DNA of 64,000 nucleotides from Aequorivita iocasae (GTDB taxonomy: Bacteria; Bacteroidota; Bacteroidia; Flavobacteriales; Flavobacteriaceae). The position numbers and the translations under genes are program-made. The stretch lies in assembly GCF_016757735.1 (NCBI RefSeq), contig NZ_CP068439.1, forward strand, positions 3,126,001-3,190,000, read 5' to 3'. The notes under the pieces were generated by a model, which worked only from the letters and a program-made list of their open reading frames with translations, made no database searches and had not been told where the DNA came from. Position 1 is the first letter of the stretch; every line of letters begins with the position of its first letter. Positions 24,541-35,800 of this stretch are shown piece by piece.

Positions 24541-25023
24541 ATGTTAGGAATAGCCAATTCGGTTATTCTTACTGCCATCGTCATTTTTTTATTTTTTGCT
24601 TTTCTCCATAAAAAAGAACCCCAAATTGTTTATGTAGACAATGTTAAGGTGTTCTCAACCTTTAATATGTCCAGGGATCTGAATAGAATTCATCAAGGAG
24701 ATCTTAAAAAACAAAAGACCACCGTTGATAGCTTAATTGGAATTCTACAGAAGACCAATGCTCCATCCGAAAACCCTGAACTCCAGCAACTTTTTATCTA
24801 CGAAAACAATCGCCTAAAAGAAATGGGCGACTACTTTTCCAATGAAGTGAGTCAGCAAGTATGGAGCCGCATAAATAGTTACATGGATAATTTTGGAAAA
24901 GAGAATGACTATCACATAATTCTTGGCACCCAAGGCAATGGCAATATTATGTATGCGAAAAAAGAAATAGACATCACCGAGGAATTCATAGAATATGCAA
25001 ATAAAAAATATGAAGGGGAATAG
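24541..25023 (+). CDS. Membrane-anchored OmpH/Skp-like protein
   Basis: From ATG 24541 this gives 160 residues (a TTG at 24523 would add 6). An N-terminal transmembrane helix or uncleaved signal (to about residue 24) is followed by PQIVYVDNVKVFSTFNMSRDL and a long helical segment, ending NDYHIILGTQGNGNIMYAKKEIDITEEFIEYAN. The layout strand - long coiled hairpin - strand with closing IDIT.E...Y.N.KY is that of OmpH/Skp periplasmic chaperones. Here the protein keeps a membrane anchor. It lies between the secretion operon and the RHS cluster and may hold unfolded RHS proteins in the periplasm before export; that is inference. Confidence 0.65.
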   Translation: MLGIANSVILTAIVIFLFFAFLHKKEPQIVYVDNVKVFSTFNMSRDLNRIHQGDLKKQKTTVDSLIGILQKTNAPSENPELQQLFIYENNRLKEMGDYFSNEVSQQVWSRINSYMDNFGKENDYHIILGTQGNGNIMYAKKEIDITEEFIEYANKKYEGE

Positions 25024-25600
25024 AATCATACTGATCATATTTGCGCTTTCATTCCTAATGGCTTGCGAATCTGGTAATGGAAGTTCCACCACGGCATTTT
25101 CCCAAAAGCTGTTTGAATATGAAAATCAAGGATGGAAATCACAGCGCATAACACAGTTTGCCGATGGCATTCATTATAGGGCAACAGAAGTTCCCAACGA
25201 ATACTATCTATTAAAGAGTGAGGGTAAAAATAATCTACACTTACTCGATTCCCTCTCCCGTAATTTTGAGCGTGAAAGAATTATCGAATTCGAATTTGAA
25301 GAAATCAATGAAGAGGATCTTTTAAAGGAGGAATTTACCCGAATGAATTACGATGAATCCGTCACCTATATGGCTTCGAGAATTCAAGGGGATTTTATCG
25401 CTGTCACTTCTGGAAATGATACAATTGCCTGTTCCGGCGTCCAATTTGAACGCCACTTTAAGGTAAGCCCCTTCAAGAGAATACTCATATATTTCAATAA
25501 TATAGATCCTTCAGAAAATTTACAGCTTATATACAGGGACCGACTATTTGACAACGGTATCTTCAAATTTAAATTTAATGAACTGCCATTTAAGACATAA
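25010..25600 (+). CDS. Lipoprotein of the RHS cluster, unknown
   Basis: Starting at ATG 25010 (MKGNRIILIIFALSFLMAC), this is a 196-residue lipoprotein with an acylated Cys after FLMA. The mature part is charged, with beta-strands and an acidic stretch (EFEFEEINEEDLLKEEF). It overlaps the OmpH-like gene by 14 bases and lies 12 bases before the 1981-residue gene, so it is in the same transcript. I do not recognise a family. Its constant position between chaperone-like and giant secreted genes suggests an accessory role in export or surface retention. Confidence 0.6.
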   Translation: MKGNRIILIIFALSFLMACESGNGSSTTAFSQKLFEYENQGWKSQRITQFADGIHYRATEVPNEYYLLKSEGKNNLHLLDSLSRNFERERIIEFEFEEINEEDLLKEEFTRMNYDESVTYMASRIQGDFIAVTSGNDTIACSGVQFERHFKVSPFKRILIYFNNIDPSENLQLIYRDRLFDNGIFKFKFNELPFKT

Positions 25601-25612
25601 ACCTATCCATTT

Positions 25613-28600
25613 ATGATACAAAAAATAAGATCCAGTCGTATTTCGAAGATTGTTGCCAGCTATTTGGCGGTTCAGATGATAATCTCCATTGTCCAACCCA
25701 ATAATCTATATGCTTTGACCGGGGGCCCCTCCCAACCGGAATTCAATGCATTTACACCTATCGGAACCTCCGATATGGTAAATCTTTCCTCGGGTGACTT
25801 TAATTACAACATTCCCATAATGGATGTTGGGGGGTATCCCCTAAACCTTGCATATGACTCGGGCGTTACGATGGATCAGGAGTCCTCATGGGTAGGACTG
25901 GGCTGGAACCTGAACGTGGGACAGATCGCAAGACAGGTTCGTGGAATTCCCGATGATTTTAATGGGGATATGATGGTATATGAGAATGATATGAAACAGA
26001 ACATAACCGTAGGCACCAACGTTAGTGTTGGAGCAGCATTGGCAGGTTTCCCGGTAGATTTAGGGTTGTCAATGGGAATGGGTGTTCAATATAACAATTA
26101 TGAAGGTATAACCTTCCATCCATCATTTGGAGCATCTTTTGGGATTAGTGATAATGTTCAGGTAGGTATGAATGTTTCTTCATCAACAGCCGAGGGTGCA
26201 ACTGTTTCCCCTTCAGTAAGTTTTACTGCCCAAAAAGATAATGAAACTAAACAACATATAACAGAAATCACAGGGGGCGTTGGTTTAAGCTTAAATTCTA
26301 GAAGGGGACTAGAAAATTTAAGTTTATCTGTTTCAGCAAAAAGAACAGAGTATGCCAATATAAGATTATTTTTTCTTCCGTCCTTTAAAGTCCCTACCGG
26401 ATCAAGTTCATTAGGAGGCGCAAGCGGCGTTCTTTCTTTCAATAACAATAATATTTATACTCCCACAAAGCGAGCTGGAACCGTGAGCGGCAATTTTTCA
26501 TTTAATGCCTCTATTGGTGTTGAAGTTGTAAGTGTTGAACTCGACGGACACATTATGGGATATGGTTCTTACCAACAAATTAGGAACAGTGAGAAAATTA
26601 AGAATATTCCCTCATTCGGATATGACTTTACAGAATATGCAGACAAAGGCAATAGTGTACTTGATTTTAATAGAGAAAACGACAAATCCTTTAATAAAAA
26701 TACGACTGTACTGCCTATAGCAAATCATACTTATGATATTTATTCCATGCAAGGACAGGGCCTATCGGGAATGTTCCGGCCACATCGTGGTCAAGTAAGT
26801 TACCTAATGGACAATAAGGTTTCTGATTTTGGTGATGGTTTTAATGTGGGCTTGGAGTTGGGAGTTGTATGGAATGTCCATGCTGGTGTCGACGTTAAGG
26901 TATCCCCATCTTATAGCTATACCGGAGGATGGGAAGATGGTAATTATGCCCGAAACCTTTTCAATGAAAGCAATACCGATAACAACCCCCTTCCCTACGA
27001 AAATGTATTTTATAAAACCGTTGGGGAGCTCAATGTGGATCCACAGCCAGAAATATTCGAAGATATGGTGCATGCCGACAACCCACTGCGGTTTTCTGTT
27101 GGCGGAAATAAATATAATAGAACTCTGTTACCAAAGTTTGACGTAAAGGAACCTTCAACTGGGATCCCTAACTATGAATATAATTCCTATAGTATCCCCC
27201 GAAAAATAAAAAGGAACACCAGGGATAAAAGAAACAGTGCAATACAAAAAGTAAACCATGCAGAGGCAGCAAATGATCCAATGGTCGAGGCTCGGATTAG
27301 TTCCCAGATTAAGCCACATCATACAGCGGGTATAAAGGTGCTAAAACCGGATGGGGCTACTTATATCTATGGGGCAACTGCCTATAATTGGACGAAAGAT
27401 GAGATTACGGTGGATGTTTCTGGGGCGGAGGGAGATTGTGGGACGGGGTTGGTACCAAATAACGGACAGGTCGATGCCGAGAAAAGTGATGAATTTAAAA
27501 ATATCATCAGAACTCCTGCCTATGCCCACACCTACCTGCTCAGTTCCGTACTATCTTCAGATTATGAGGACATTTCCCAGGATGGTCCTTCATTTGATGA
27601 TTTAGGCTCCTATACTGTTTTTAATTATGGTGAGAGTGGTGATACAGAACATTATCTAAGTTCTTATAAATGGCGTACCCCATACCAAGGCGGTATGGCC
27701 AATTATAACGAAGGCTTGAAATCTGTAAATAATGATCAGAAGGGAAGCATTATACAGGGAACTAAGGAACTTCGCTATATCCGTACCATTGAAACTAAAA
27801 CTCATGTTGCATATTTTGAACTATCCAATCGCAGGGATGGTAAGGAGGCTGGTGGCAATCAAGCCATGAAAAAAATTAACAGAATTTATCTTTTTACACA
27901 ACCTGAGTTTGCACCAATAAAAGAAGCCTGGGAAAACAGCGACCCAAATGATGATCCCACACCCGAAGAGCTTCAGGCGGCGGCAATCAAGACAACACAT
28001 TTCATATATAATTATGATTTATGTAAGGATATTCCCAACAACGGTGGAGGTTTCTCAGATAATGAATTGAGCAACGAGGGTGGTAAATTGACACTTAAGG
28101 AATTGTTCTTTACATATAGAGGATCAAATATGGGAAGGTATACGCCTTATCGATTTAATTATGACACTTTCAATCCTGATTATAACATTAAAGGTTATGA
28201 CATTTGGGGTAACTATAAAGAAAATTTAGCTACGGATTGTACTATAAACAGCCCTCTTACAACTTCGGAATTTTCATTTGTAGAGCAGGATAAAACAACC
28301 GCCGATATAAATACCGCTGCCTGGACTTTAAGTTCCATAGATCTACCTTCAGGAGGCAAAATGGAAATTGAGACCGAATCAGATGATTATCAATTTGTAC
28401 AGGATCGAAAGGCTATGCAGATGTTTAAAATACACGGATTTACTGATGGCGAGAATGGACCTCCAAATCCCAAGGATAGTGATGATATACTATACACTGG
28501 AGGAAATCACAAAGAATATATGAACATAAAAATTAGTGAAGATGAAATGGCGGGATATAACGGTTACAGGTTCGTGAATGACTATTTAAAGGAGAATGCA

Positions 28601-31558
28601 GAAAAACCCATATATTTTAGAGCCTTGTTGAATATGGTAAAGAATACGTCAACTAAGTATGATTTTGTAGAAGGCTACTTTGAAATTGAAGGAGGTAGTG
28701 ATGGTGTGGATGGAGCTGATTTTCCCGTTGTCTCCGATGGAAGTGGAACGTACGTTTCCATTCCCTTACGTATGTTGGAAGCAGAGGGCGGTTGGGTTTC
28801 CGGCGGAGGTGATGTAAACCCAATAACCAAAGCTGGCTGGTATTTTGGTCGAAGTTATCTCAATCGGGTTGTTTATAGCATAAGCGGAGATAATACAAAT
28901 GATGATTTCGGACCGATAGTCAATGACCTAGTATCAAGTATTGGTGCCGTATTCGAAATTTTTACTGGACCTAATATAAAATTACAGGAAAAGCAATGTG
29001 CCCGAAACATTAAGTTGGCCAAATCTTGGATCAGACTTGAAAACCCTAATGGCAGAAAATATGGTGGAGGATCAAGGGTTAAAAAGATACAGCTTCACGA
29101 CAATTGGGCACTTATGGATCAAGACCCCTCAAATGATGAAAACCCTTTATATAAACAATTTTATGGACAAGAGTATAGCTATACCTTAGCGGATGAAGAA
29201 AGTACATCAAGCGGCGTTGCTGCCTTCGAGCCGAACGGAAGTAAGGAAAATCCGTTCGTGGAACCGTTTTATGACAATAAAGGATCAAAAAAGGATCAGT
29301 TAGTTGCCCCACAAGAGTCAAATTATACGGAAAGACCTTTGGGGGAATCATTTTTCCCAGCGGCTACTGTTACCTATAGTAGGGTTTCTGTTAAGAATCT
29401 TGAACGAAGAGATGGCGATGTTTTATTGACCAAGCATGCGACCGGAAAGGTAGTCACAGAGTTTTATACGACGAAAGATTTTCCGACAAAGACCAACCAT
29501 ACAGAAATAACCTCCCAATTTGATCCGCCGGGGAAACTGGCAAGTATTTTAAATATCTCAGTGAGAAATCATTTGACTTTTTCACAGGGTTTTGTTGTCG
29601 AGACCAACGACATGAATGGAAGAGAAAAGTCCCAGCGCGTATACCCCGAAGGTCAGGAGGCATTTATCTCTGGAGTGGATTACATCTATAATACCACTGG
29701 TGAGGGAGGACTTTCGAGCGAAGTGACAACAATTGACAAGGAAGGAGTAGTTACCCAGAATCAGGTAGGACTAACTTATGATGTCTATAATGATTTTAGG
29801 GAGAACTATTCAGAATCTACCACTTTTGGTTTTGACTTTAATGTGGCCGGTTTTGTAATATTTATTATACCAATAGTAATACCGATGCCTATCCCGGATT
29901 ACGCCTATCACGAGACCAAACTTCGAACGGCATCTTCAACTAAGGTAGTTCACAGATCTGCGATCTTGAAAGAAAAAATTGCCTACGATGTCGGATCACG
30001 GGTTTCTACCAAAAATGTTGCCTGGGATGCGCATACGGGCCAAGTGATATTAACAGAGACAGTTAATGAATATGATGACCACTATTTCAATTTTACCTAC
30101 CCTACCCATTGGTACTATAAGGGAATGGATATGGCCTCAAAAAATTTAGGGATCCAAGGTATATTGAGCAAGAGCATTAATCAGCATGATTTTGACATAG
30201 AGGGAGTCGATCTCAAAGAAATATTTGCACTCGGTGATGAGATTCAAACACCTGAGGGGCATTTTTGGGTTGTAAAGATACTAGAAAATAACGTGGTACT
30301 TATGGATAAGGATGGCGTATTGCTCAACGATGGGTGTGAGGAAATCGATCTGAATTTCAAAATAGTCCGGTCTGGTTACAGAAATCAACAGATGGCCTCC
30401 ATGGGCTCCGTCACCAGCATGATAAACCCAATTGACATTGACGGCGTTGGAAGCTATAACAATATCGATGAGTTAACGTATTTGTATACAAATGGACAAG
30501 GAACTGATCACAGAATAGTAAATGCAAGTGCGGTATTATATAAAGAGGTGTGGCTTCCGCAATGGGAAAATGGTCTTCCCGGCTTCCCCGTTGCTCTTAC
30601 CGAAAAATTCGCATTCACGGATTATGAGGTTACCGATTTAATCGAACCTTTTGATTATGGATTCAACCCATATCTGTATAATGTAATAGGTGAATGGCGC
30701 GCCAAACGTTCCTATGCATATCTTACTAGCAGGGTCTCCAATGTCACGAATTCCTCCTCACCAAGATATGAAGGGTTCTTTGGGCAATTCAGCCCCTTTT
30801 ATATACTGGATGACACGGAAGGATGGCAAATAGATATTACCACCTATAGTTCTGAAAACCCTTGGACTTTTGCCAATGAAGTCTCCCAATATAGTCCTTA
30901 TGGAGCGGAGCTTGAGAATATGGATGCATTGGGAAGACATTCCGCCGCCCAATACGGTTATAACTATACCCTCCCTACGGCAGTAGCATCGAATAGTCAA
31001 TATAGGGAAATAGGGTTTGATGGCTTTGAAGACTATGATTATCATGGTAGCCAGAATGACAATGAACATTTTAGCCTATATGATACTACAAATAATAGTA
31101 TAGAGATAGTCGAATCTACATCGCATACAGGGAGAAATAGTTTAAAAGTCCAAGGAACTAATACTATGAATGTTTCCTATATAGAGGACTGTCTTGAGAT
31201 AGATCATACTATTGATCCTTGCGGTACAGGAGGTGGAGGAAATGAATGTGAAATAGGAGTTGGATTAGGTTTTAACGGTGTTGATGATCCACATTGGGTT
31301 TATACATATAATCTATTTTTTGCTGATTTAGGGGTCCCTCCACCGCCTGCAACACAATTCGAAATAATTAGTGTAACCCCGGTAGGAGCAAATTGTTTAA
31401 TATTTGATTCTTTTAATAATTCTACTCAAATAATAGAATTCGATTTTAACTGTAGTAGTGGTGTTTTTGATAATACTTTCCACGTGGAGTTAACAGAAAG
31501 TTCTTTACCTGAAGATTGTTCTAATCCAATTATTGTTCAAATTTGCACTAGATGTTGA
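25613..31558 (+). CDS. Giant secreted RHS-partner protein (1981 aa)
   Basis: This 1981-residue exported protein has an N-terminal hydrophobic signal (about 10-35, ...NNLYALTGGPSQPEF). A conserved opening follows (GTSDMVNLSSGDFNYNIPIMDVGGYPLNLAYDSGVTMDQESSWVGLGWNLNVGQIARQVRGIPDDFNG), typical of the very large Bacteroidota proteins that precede RHS genes. These resemble TcB/SpvB-like secreted shells. The middle contains many YD-like and beta segments; the last 120 residues are Cys-rich (ending CTRC). In relatives, as I recall, the protein continues into a C-terminal module that here is a separate downstream gene. It probably forms or loads the RHS shell at the surface. Confidence 0.7.
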   Translation: MIQKIRSSRISKIVASYLAVQMIISIVQPNNLYALTGGPSQPEFNAFTPIGTSDMVNLSSGDFNYNIPIMDVGGYPLNLAYDSGVTMDQESSWVGLGWNLNVGQIARQVRGIPDDFNGDMMVYENDMKQNITVGTNVSVGAALAGFPVDLGLSMGMGVQYNNYEGITFHPSFGASFGISDNVQVGMNVSSSTAEGATVSPSVSFTAQKDNETKQHITEITGGVGLSLNSRRGLENLSLSVSAKRTEYANIRLFFLPSFKVPTGSSSLGGASGVLSFNNNNIYTPTKRAGTVSGNFSFNASIGVEVVSVELDGHIMGYGSYQQIRNSEKIKNIPSFGYDFTEYADKGNSVLDFNRENDKSFNKNTTVLPIANHTYDIYSMQGQGLSGMFRPHRGQVSYLMDNKVSDFGDGFNVGLELGVVWNVHAGVDVKVSPSYSYTGGWEDGNYARNLFNESNTDNNPLPYENVFYKTVGELNVDPQPEIFEDMVHADNPLRFSVGGNKYNRTLLPKFDVKEPSTGIPNYEYNSYSIPRKIKRNTRDKRNSAIQKVNHAEAANDPMVEARISSQIKPHHTAGIKVLKPDGATYIYGATAYNWTKDEITVDVSGAEGDCGTGLVPNNGQVDAEKSDEFKNIIRTPAYAHTYLLSSVLSSDYEDISQDGPSFDDLGSYTVFNYGESGDTEHYLSSYKWRTPYQGGMANYNEGLKSVNNDQKGSIIQGTKELRYIRTIETKTHVAYFELSNRRDGKEAGGNQAMKKINRIYLFTQPEFAPIKEAWENSDPNDDPTPEELQAAAIKTTHFIYNYDLCKDIPNNGGGFSDNELSNEGGKLTLKELFFTYRGSNMGRYTPYRFNYDTFNPDYNIKGYDIWGNYKENLATDCTINSPLTTSEFSFVEQDKTTADINTAAWTLSSIDLPSGGKMEIETESDDYQFVQDRKAMQMFKIHGFTDGENGPPNPKDSDDILYTGGNHKEYMNIKISEDEMAGYNGYRFVNDYLKENAEKPIYFRALLNMVKNTSTKYDFVEGYFEIEGGSDGVDGADFPVVSDGSGTYVSIPLRMLEAEGGWVSGGGDVNPITKAGWYFGRSYLNRVVYSISGDNTNDDFGPIVNDLVSSIGAVFEIFTGPNIKLQEKQCARNIKLAKSWIRLENPNGRKYGGGSRVKKIQLHDNWALMDQDPSNDENPLYKQFYGQEYSYTLADEESTSSGVAAFEPNGSKENPFVEPFYDNKGSKKDQLVAPQESNYTERPLGESFFPAATVTYSRVSVKNLERRDGDVLLTKHATGKVVTEFYTTKDFPTKTNHTEITSQFDPPGKLASILNISVRNHLTFSQGFVVETNDMNGREKSQRVYPEGQEAFISGVDYIYNTTGEGGLSSEVTTIDKEGVVTQNQVGLTYDVYNDFRENYSESTTFGFDFNVAGFVIFIIPIVIPMPIPDYAYHETKLRTASSTKVVHRSAILKEKIAYDVGSRVSTKNVAWDAHTGQVILTETVNEYDDHYFNFTYPTHWYYKGMDMASKNLGIQGILSKSINQHDFDIEGVDLKEIFALGDEIQTPEGHFWVVKILENNVVLMDKDGVLLNDGCEEIDLNFKIVRSGYRNQQMASMGSVTSMINPIDIDGVGSYNNIDELTYLYTNGQGTDHRIVNASAVLYKEVWLPQWENGLPGFPVALTEKFAFTDYEVTDLIEPFDYGFNPYLYNVIGEWRAKRSYAYLTSRVSNVTNSSSPRYEGFFGQFSPFYILDDTEGWQIDITTYSSENPWTFANEVSQYSPYGAELENMDALGRHSAAQYGYNYTLPTAVASNSQYREIGFDGFEDYDYHGSQNDNEHFSLYDTTNNSIEIVESTSHTGRNSLKVQGTNTMNVSYIEDCLEIDHTIDPCGTGGGGNECEIGVGLGFNGVDDPHWVYTYNLFFADLGVPPPPATQFEIISVTPVGANCLIFDSFNNSTQIIEFDFNCSSGVFDNTFHVELTESSLPEDCSNPIIVQICTRC

Positions 31559-31584
31559 TAAATTAACTAATCATAAATTTATAT

Positions 31585-32142
31585 ATGAAAAATTTTATTT
31601 GGCTATTCTTTTTATTGTTTTGCTGTAAATTAAGCGCACAGAATTGTATCACTAACTCCTTCGCTCCTTTGCCTGGAGAAAAATATGTTCTCAGTGCCTG
31701 GGTAAAAGATGAAACTTCCCCCCAACCTATAACATATACGGGGAAAATCCTTTTTAGCGATATTAGTGCGTCAGGAACTACGGTATATGAATTTTTACCC
31801 ACAGGCCCCATTATAGATGGTTGGCAGCGAATTGTCGGGGAATTTAAGCTTCAACAGTTACCTGAGAGCATTCAAATACAGCTCATTTCTGCTAATGGGG
31901 GGAATGGTATCTCTTATTTTGACGATTTTCGAATCTTTCCCTATAATGGTAATCTAAAATCATTTGTCTACGATCCCGTTACCCAGCGTCTTATGGCGGA
32001 GCTGGATGAAAATAACTACGCTACATTATATGAATATGACAAAGAAGGTGGACTTATCAGAGTTAAAAAAGAAACTGAACGTGGAATCTATACGATACAG
32101 GAAACGAGATCAGGAAATTCTAAATTATATGCGCCTCAATGA
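31585..32142 (+). CDS. Secreted 185-aa module: jelly-roll plus RHS-type tail
   Basis: This 185-residue protein has a signal peptide (1-19, ...CKLSAQ), a carbohydrate-binding-like beta-sandwich (EKYVLSAWVKDETSPQ ... PTGPIIDGWQRIVGEFKL ... GISYFDDFRIFPYNG) and a closing YD-type segment (KSFVYDPVTQRLMAELDENNYATLYEYDKEGGLIRVKKETERGIYTIQETR). The closing segment is, from memory, the standard C-terminus of the giant RHS-partner proteins; here it is a stand-alone exported polypeptide. It starts 26 bases after the 1981-aa gene and overlaps the next gene by 4. It may be a detached piece that reassembles with the giant partner. Confidence 0.6.
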   Translation: MKNFIWLFFLLFCCKLSAQNCITNSFAPLPGEKYVLSAWVKDETSPQPITYTGKILFSDISASGTTVYEFLPTGPIIDGWQRIVGEFKLQQLPESIQIQLISANGGNGISYFDDFRIFPYNGNLKSFVYDPVTQRLMAELDENNYATLYEYDKEGGLIRVKKETERGIYTIQETRSGNSKLYAPQ

Positions 32143-32861
32143 TGTTTAAAAAGCTCCTACTTGTTTTAATAATTTTTCAAACCTTTGCTTCAGGACTTTG
32201 TTGGGGACAAGAAGACCTCTCAGAGTTTAAGGAGATATTCTTTAAAACTGAAAAATTTTATAAAGAGCGCGATAACTATTCCTTTAATGTTACCTATGAA
32301 TTTTATGATCCCCAAAGTCCCAAAATTGCAGCGGAAACCATGAACGGGAGAATTGAGAAAAAAGGAAGTAACTACTACACCCAAATCGGCCCGACGGAAA
32401 TAATCTATTTAGATGAAATTTTTCTTAAAATAAACCATCAGGAAAAAGCGGTGCTATATTCAAAAGTACCCAACAAAAAAATGACAACTCCCGTCGACAT
32501 CACTGCATTGGTCGATTATTTCCAAACGGTTAAAATCTCCGAAAAAGAGAATATTATTATTTGTGAAATGGTATTTAAAGAAAAATCAAATATTCCCTAT
32601 ACCCGAATGACAATGATCCTTGATTCAAAAAATTATTCAATCATTCGACAGGAACTTTATATGCGTCAAGGGGTAAACTATCCTTCGATGGCAGCTGGGA
32701 ACAAAAAAACAACAGAAGGCAAAATGGCAATTAGCTTTTCACAGGATATCCAAATGCCAAAATCCGATGTCTTTAACAAGTTAAAATATTTAAGTAAGAC
32801 CTCAAAGATATCCCTTTCAAAAGAGCTCTCTTCATACGACCTGTACAATCAAACCCAATAG
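32139..32861 (+). CDS. Exported 240-aa protein, LolA-like in outline
   Basis: This 240-residue protein has a signal peptide (about 1-23, ...GLCWGQ) and a beta-rich body whose strand/turn pattern (NYSFNVTYEFYDP... MNGRIEKKGSNYYTQIGPTEIIYLDEIFLKINHQEKAVLYSKVP ... YTRMTMILDSKNYSIIRQELYM) is like that of LolA/LolB-fold lipid-carrier proteins. No catalytic motif is evident. It lies directly before RHS1 (2 bases). Its last 17 bases (tacaatcaaacccaata) are repeated before RHS2, showing the duplication unit begins inside this gene. A periplasmic carrier for the RHS cluster is a guess. Confidence 0.55.
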   Translation: MMFKKLLLVLIIFQTFASGLCWGQEDLSEFKEIFFKTEKFYKERDNYSFNVTYEFYDPQSPKIAAETMNGRIEKKGSNYYTQIGPTEIIYLDEIFLKINHQEKAVLYSKVPNKKMTTPVDITALVDYFQTVKISEKENIIICEMVFKEKSNIPYTRMTMILDSKNYSIIRQELYMRQGVNYPSMAAGNKKTTEGKMAISFSQDIQMPKSDVFNKLKYLSKTSKISLSKELSSYDLYNQTQ

Positions 32862-32863
32862 AT

Positions 32864-35800
32864 ATGGAAAACGCCCGCCTCCCGAAGTCCCGTCCCCTTC
32901 GCCCGCTCCTCTCGCTGGCCCTTTTGCTGTGCCTGTGGCCCTGCCGCTCGCAGGAGTTCTCCACGGAGGTTGGCAAGACCTCTGTCCAGATCGATGCCGC
33001 GGTGGGGTCCCCCGCCCTGTTGATCGACCTCTACGACGACGACCAGATCGCGCTTCCCACACACGACGTCGGCCCGTTGGTGCTCATAACCGCGCAGTTC
33101 GACACGGACGCCGCCCCCTACGAGTGGCTCGCCTACCAGATCGTGCTTAACGTGGTCCCGGTGGACGCCAACGGGACCGGCGGGACTCCCTATAACGTGA
33201 CCCTCAACATCGAGAACAACCCCCTTGCGGCCGGCGGCAACTACGTCGACAGGGCGGGCCATAAAATTTTGGGGAGCTACGGGGCAAAGATAAGGGTGGT
33301 CTCCAGGACCATCACAAGGCCGGGGGGCGGGATCCCGCCCGCAGCCACGCCCCCGAACGTCTCCCTTACCGCCAGGTTCGTGACCGACAGGTACTATGGG
33401 ATACCCACCGCCGCCCCCACGGGCCTTACCGCCAGCATTCCCATGACCGGGGACAGCGGGGGCAACAGCGCCCCCAAGAGCGTGCTGATCGAATGGGACG
33501 CGGTCGAGGGCGCCCTGGGCTACGAGCTCGAGTATACCTGGGCCGACAACTATTCGCCCGATACCCAGAACCCGGCCCTCCCCGCCTCGGCGGTGCCCCT
33601 GGCCCTGCGGGAGTTCGAGCTCAACAACACGAGGATCTCGACGGGCGGCACCAGTTTCGAGGTGCCCGCCATCTATTCCGCGGGTTTCTTGGTCTATCGG
33701 GTCCGTGCCCTCAACAGGAACCTGGCCGCCATCTCCCAGAACTACTACACCGACTGGACCTCCGGCGACGGGAGCGAGGCCCATGTAAGCGACTGGGACC
33801 ATATCGCGGTCGCCCCCCACGAGAATCTAATGAACTGGCAGTTCCAGGCCTCCTTTGCCGAGGACGGGAAGAAAAAGGAGGTGGCCAGCTATTTCGACGG
33901 CACCCTGCGCAACCGGCAGACCGTCACCAGCATCAACAGCGACGCCCACGCCATCGTGGGCGAGGTGGTCTACGACAACCAGGGGAGGCCCGCCATCGAG
34001 GCCCTGCCCGCGCCCGTCCTGGACAGCGATGCCATAAAGTACTACCCCGACTTCAACAACAATACCCTCAATGCGGCCTATACCCACCTCGATTTCGATT
34101 GGGAGGACCCCAGTGCGGACTGTGAGGTACTGGTCAACGGGATGTCCACGGGCACCGGGGCCAGCGGTTATTACGGGCCGATAGGCACGGCCACGGGCAC
34201 CACGCGAGACCTGGTGCCCGATGCCCAGCTCTACCCGTTCTCCCAGGTGGAATATACCCCCGACAATACCGGGCGCATACGCCGCAAGGGCGGCGTGGGG
34301 CCCGCGCACCAGCTCGGGACGGGCCACGAGATGGAATACTTCTATACCGTGCCCACACAGGAGGAGCTCAACAGGCTCTTCGGGTACAGGGTGGGCAACG
34401 TGCAGCACTACAAGAAGAACATGGTCGTCGACCCCAACGGACAGGTGAGCATCAGCTACCTTGACCCGCAGGGAAGGACCATCGCGACCGCCCTGGCCGG
34501 GGACGCCCCCACGAACCTGGAGGGGCTCGACGACGAGGGCGCCGGTTCGGGGCTCCATAGCACCGTGACGGTCGACCTGTTGAACAAGGTGCCCCCTACC
34601 CAGACCGATACCGACCTGGACAACAACGACAGGTACAGCAGCGGCCGCTACGGACCGCTCGAGGACGGCCTCCGGGTGGCACGGCAGGTCTCGGTGTCCT
34701 CCAGCGGGACCAGCCTCGAGTTTGACTATACCGCCGGCCTGGGCAACTCCTTCACCGCCTGCAACGGCTTCCAGTACCCCTATGTGCTCGACCTTTCCTT
34801 CGACCTGCGGGACGACTGCGGCAACAAACTGGCGGGGCCCGTGAACGACACCATCGGTGTCCCCAGCACCGCCGGCACGAACATCCCTCTGGAGTACGGA
34901 TGGGACGACCCCCTGTCCTCCGGGCCGCTGGGCGTGGGCACCTATGCCGTCCACAAGGACCTGCGCATAAACGAGGCCGCACTGGACCTCTACGCCCAGG
35001 ACTACCTCCAGAAGCTAAAGGACTCCCTGAGCGCCTGCTACATCGATCCCTCCCTCTTCGCGCCAAGCGTCGATACCCTTATCTGCCTGCCCACCGACTG
35101 CTTGGAGTGCGCCGATGAGCTGGGGGAGAGCGATACCTATGTATTGGGTTCCTTGATAGCGTTCTATAACAATACTACCTTTGTTGAATTTGTTCCCTCC
35201 AGTACCATTGAGGATGTCGGGGACATTGACTTTACGGATTCCCCGACGGATATTAACGGCGAGCTCTTGATAGATAGGGACCCCGGAGGGGAATTGGATC
35301 TATTGGTACGGCGATTCATAAGGGAATGGGAACTCCTGATCGGGGCCTGCCAGGACGCCTGCACCGACAGCGTGGCATCCACCTGTGCCATCAACGGCTC
35401 CTTCCTGCTCCAGGACCTGGGACAGGAGGGCCAGTACGGCAATACCTCCGACCCGGACGACCCCCTGAGCGTGTTCAACGAGGACAACGCCCTGATCCGT
35501 TACGACGGAAACACGTGGATAACATCCGGCAACAACTGGAGGCACCCAGACCCGAACGTGCCCTATGCCGACGAGTACGGCACGCGCTCCGAGATAATAG
35601 TGGTCAGGGACGCCGATGGAAATCCCGCCCCCGAAATATCGATAACGCCCTACACCGGGACCAACCCCGACGGGAGCACCTATGAGTACGCCTACCCGCA
35701 GGACCTGGTAAACATCGGCGACTTCCTGGCGGCCTGGCAGCCCAGCTGGGCCAGTTCCCTGCTCCTGTACCACCCGGAGATCTGCTACCTGGAATATTCC

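Noticed and set aside
32849-33820. Long antisense open frames over the RHS genes (323, 375, 509 codons and others, repeated in both copies)
   Set aside because: They mirror GC-rich codon bias of the sense strand (few stop codons), have Gly/Val/Arg-rich meaningless sequences and begin and end with the GC-rich blocks.
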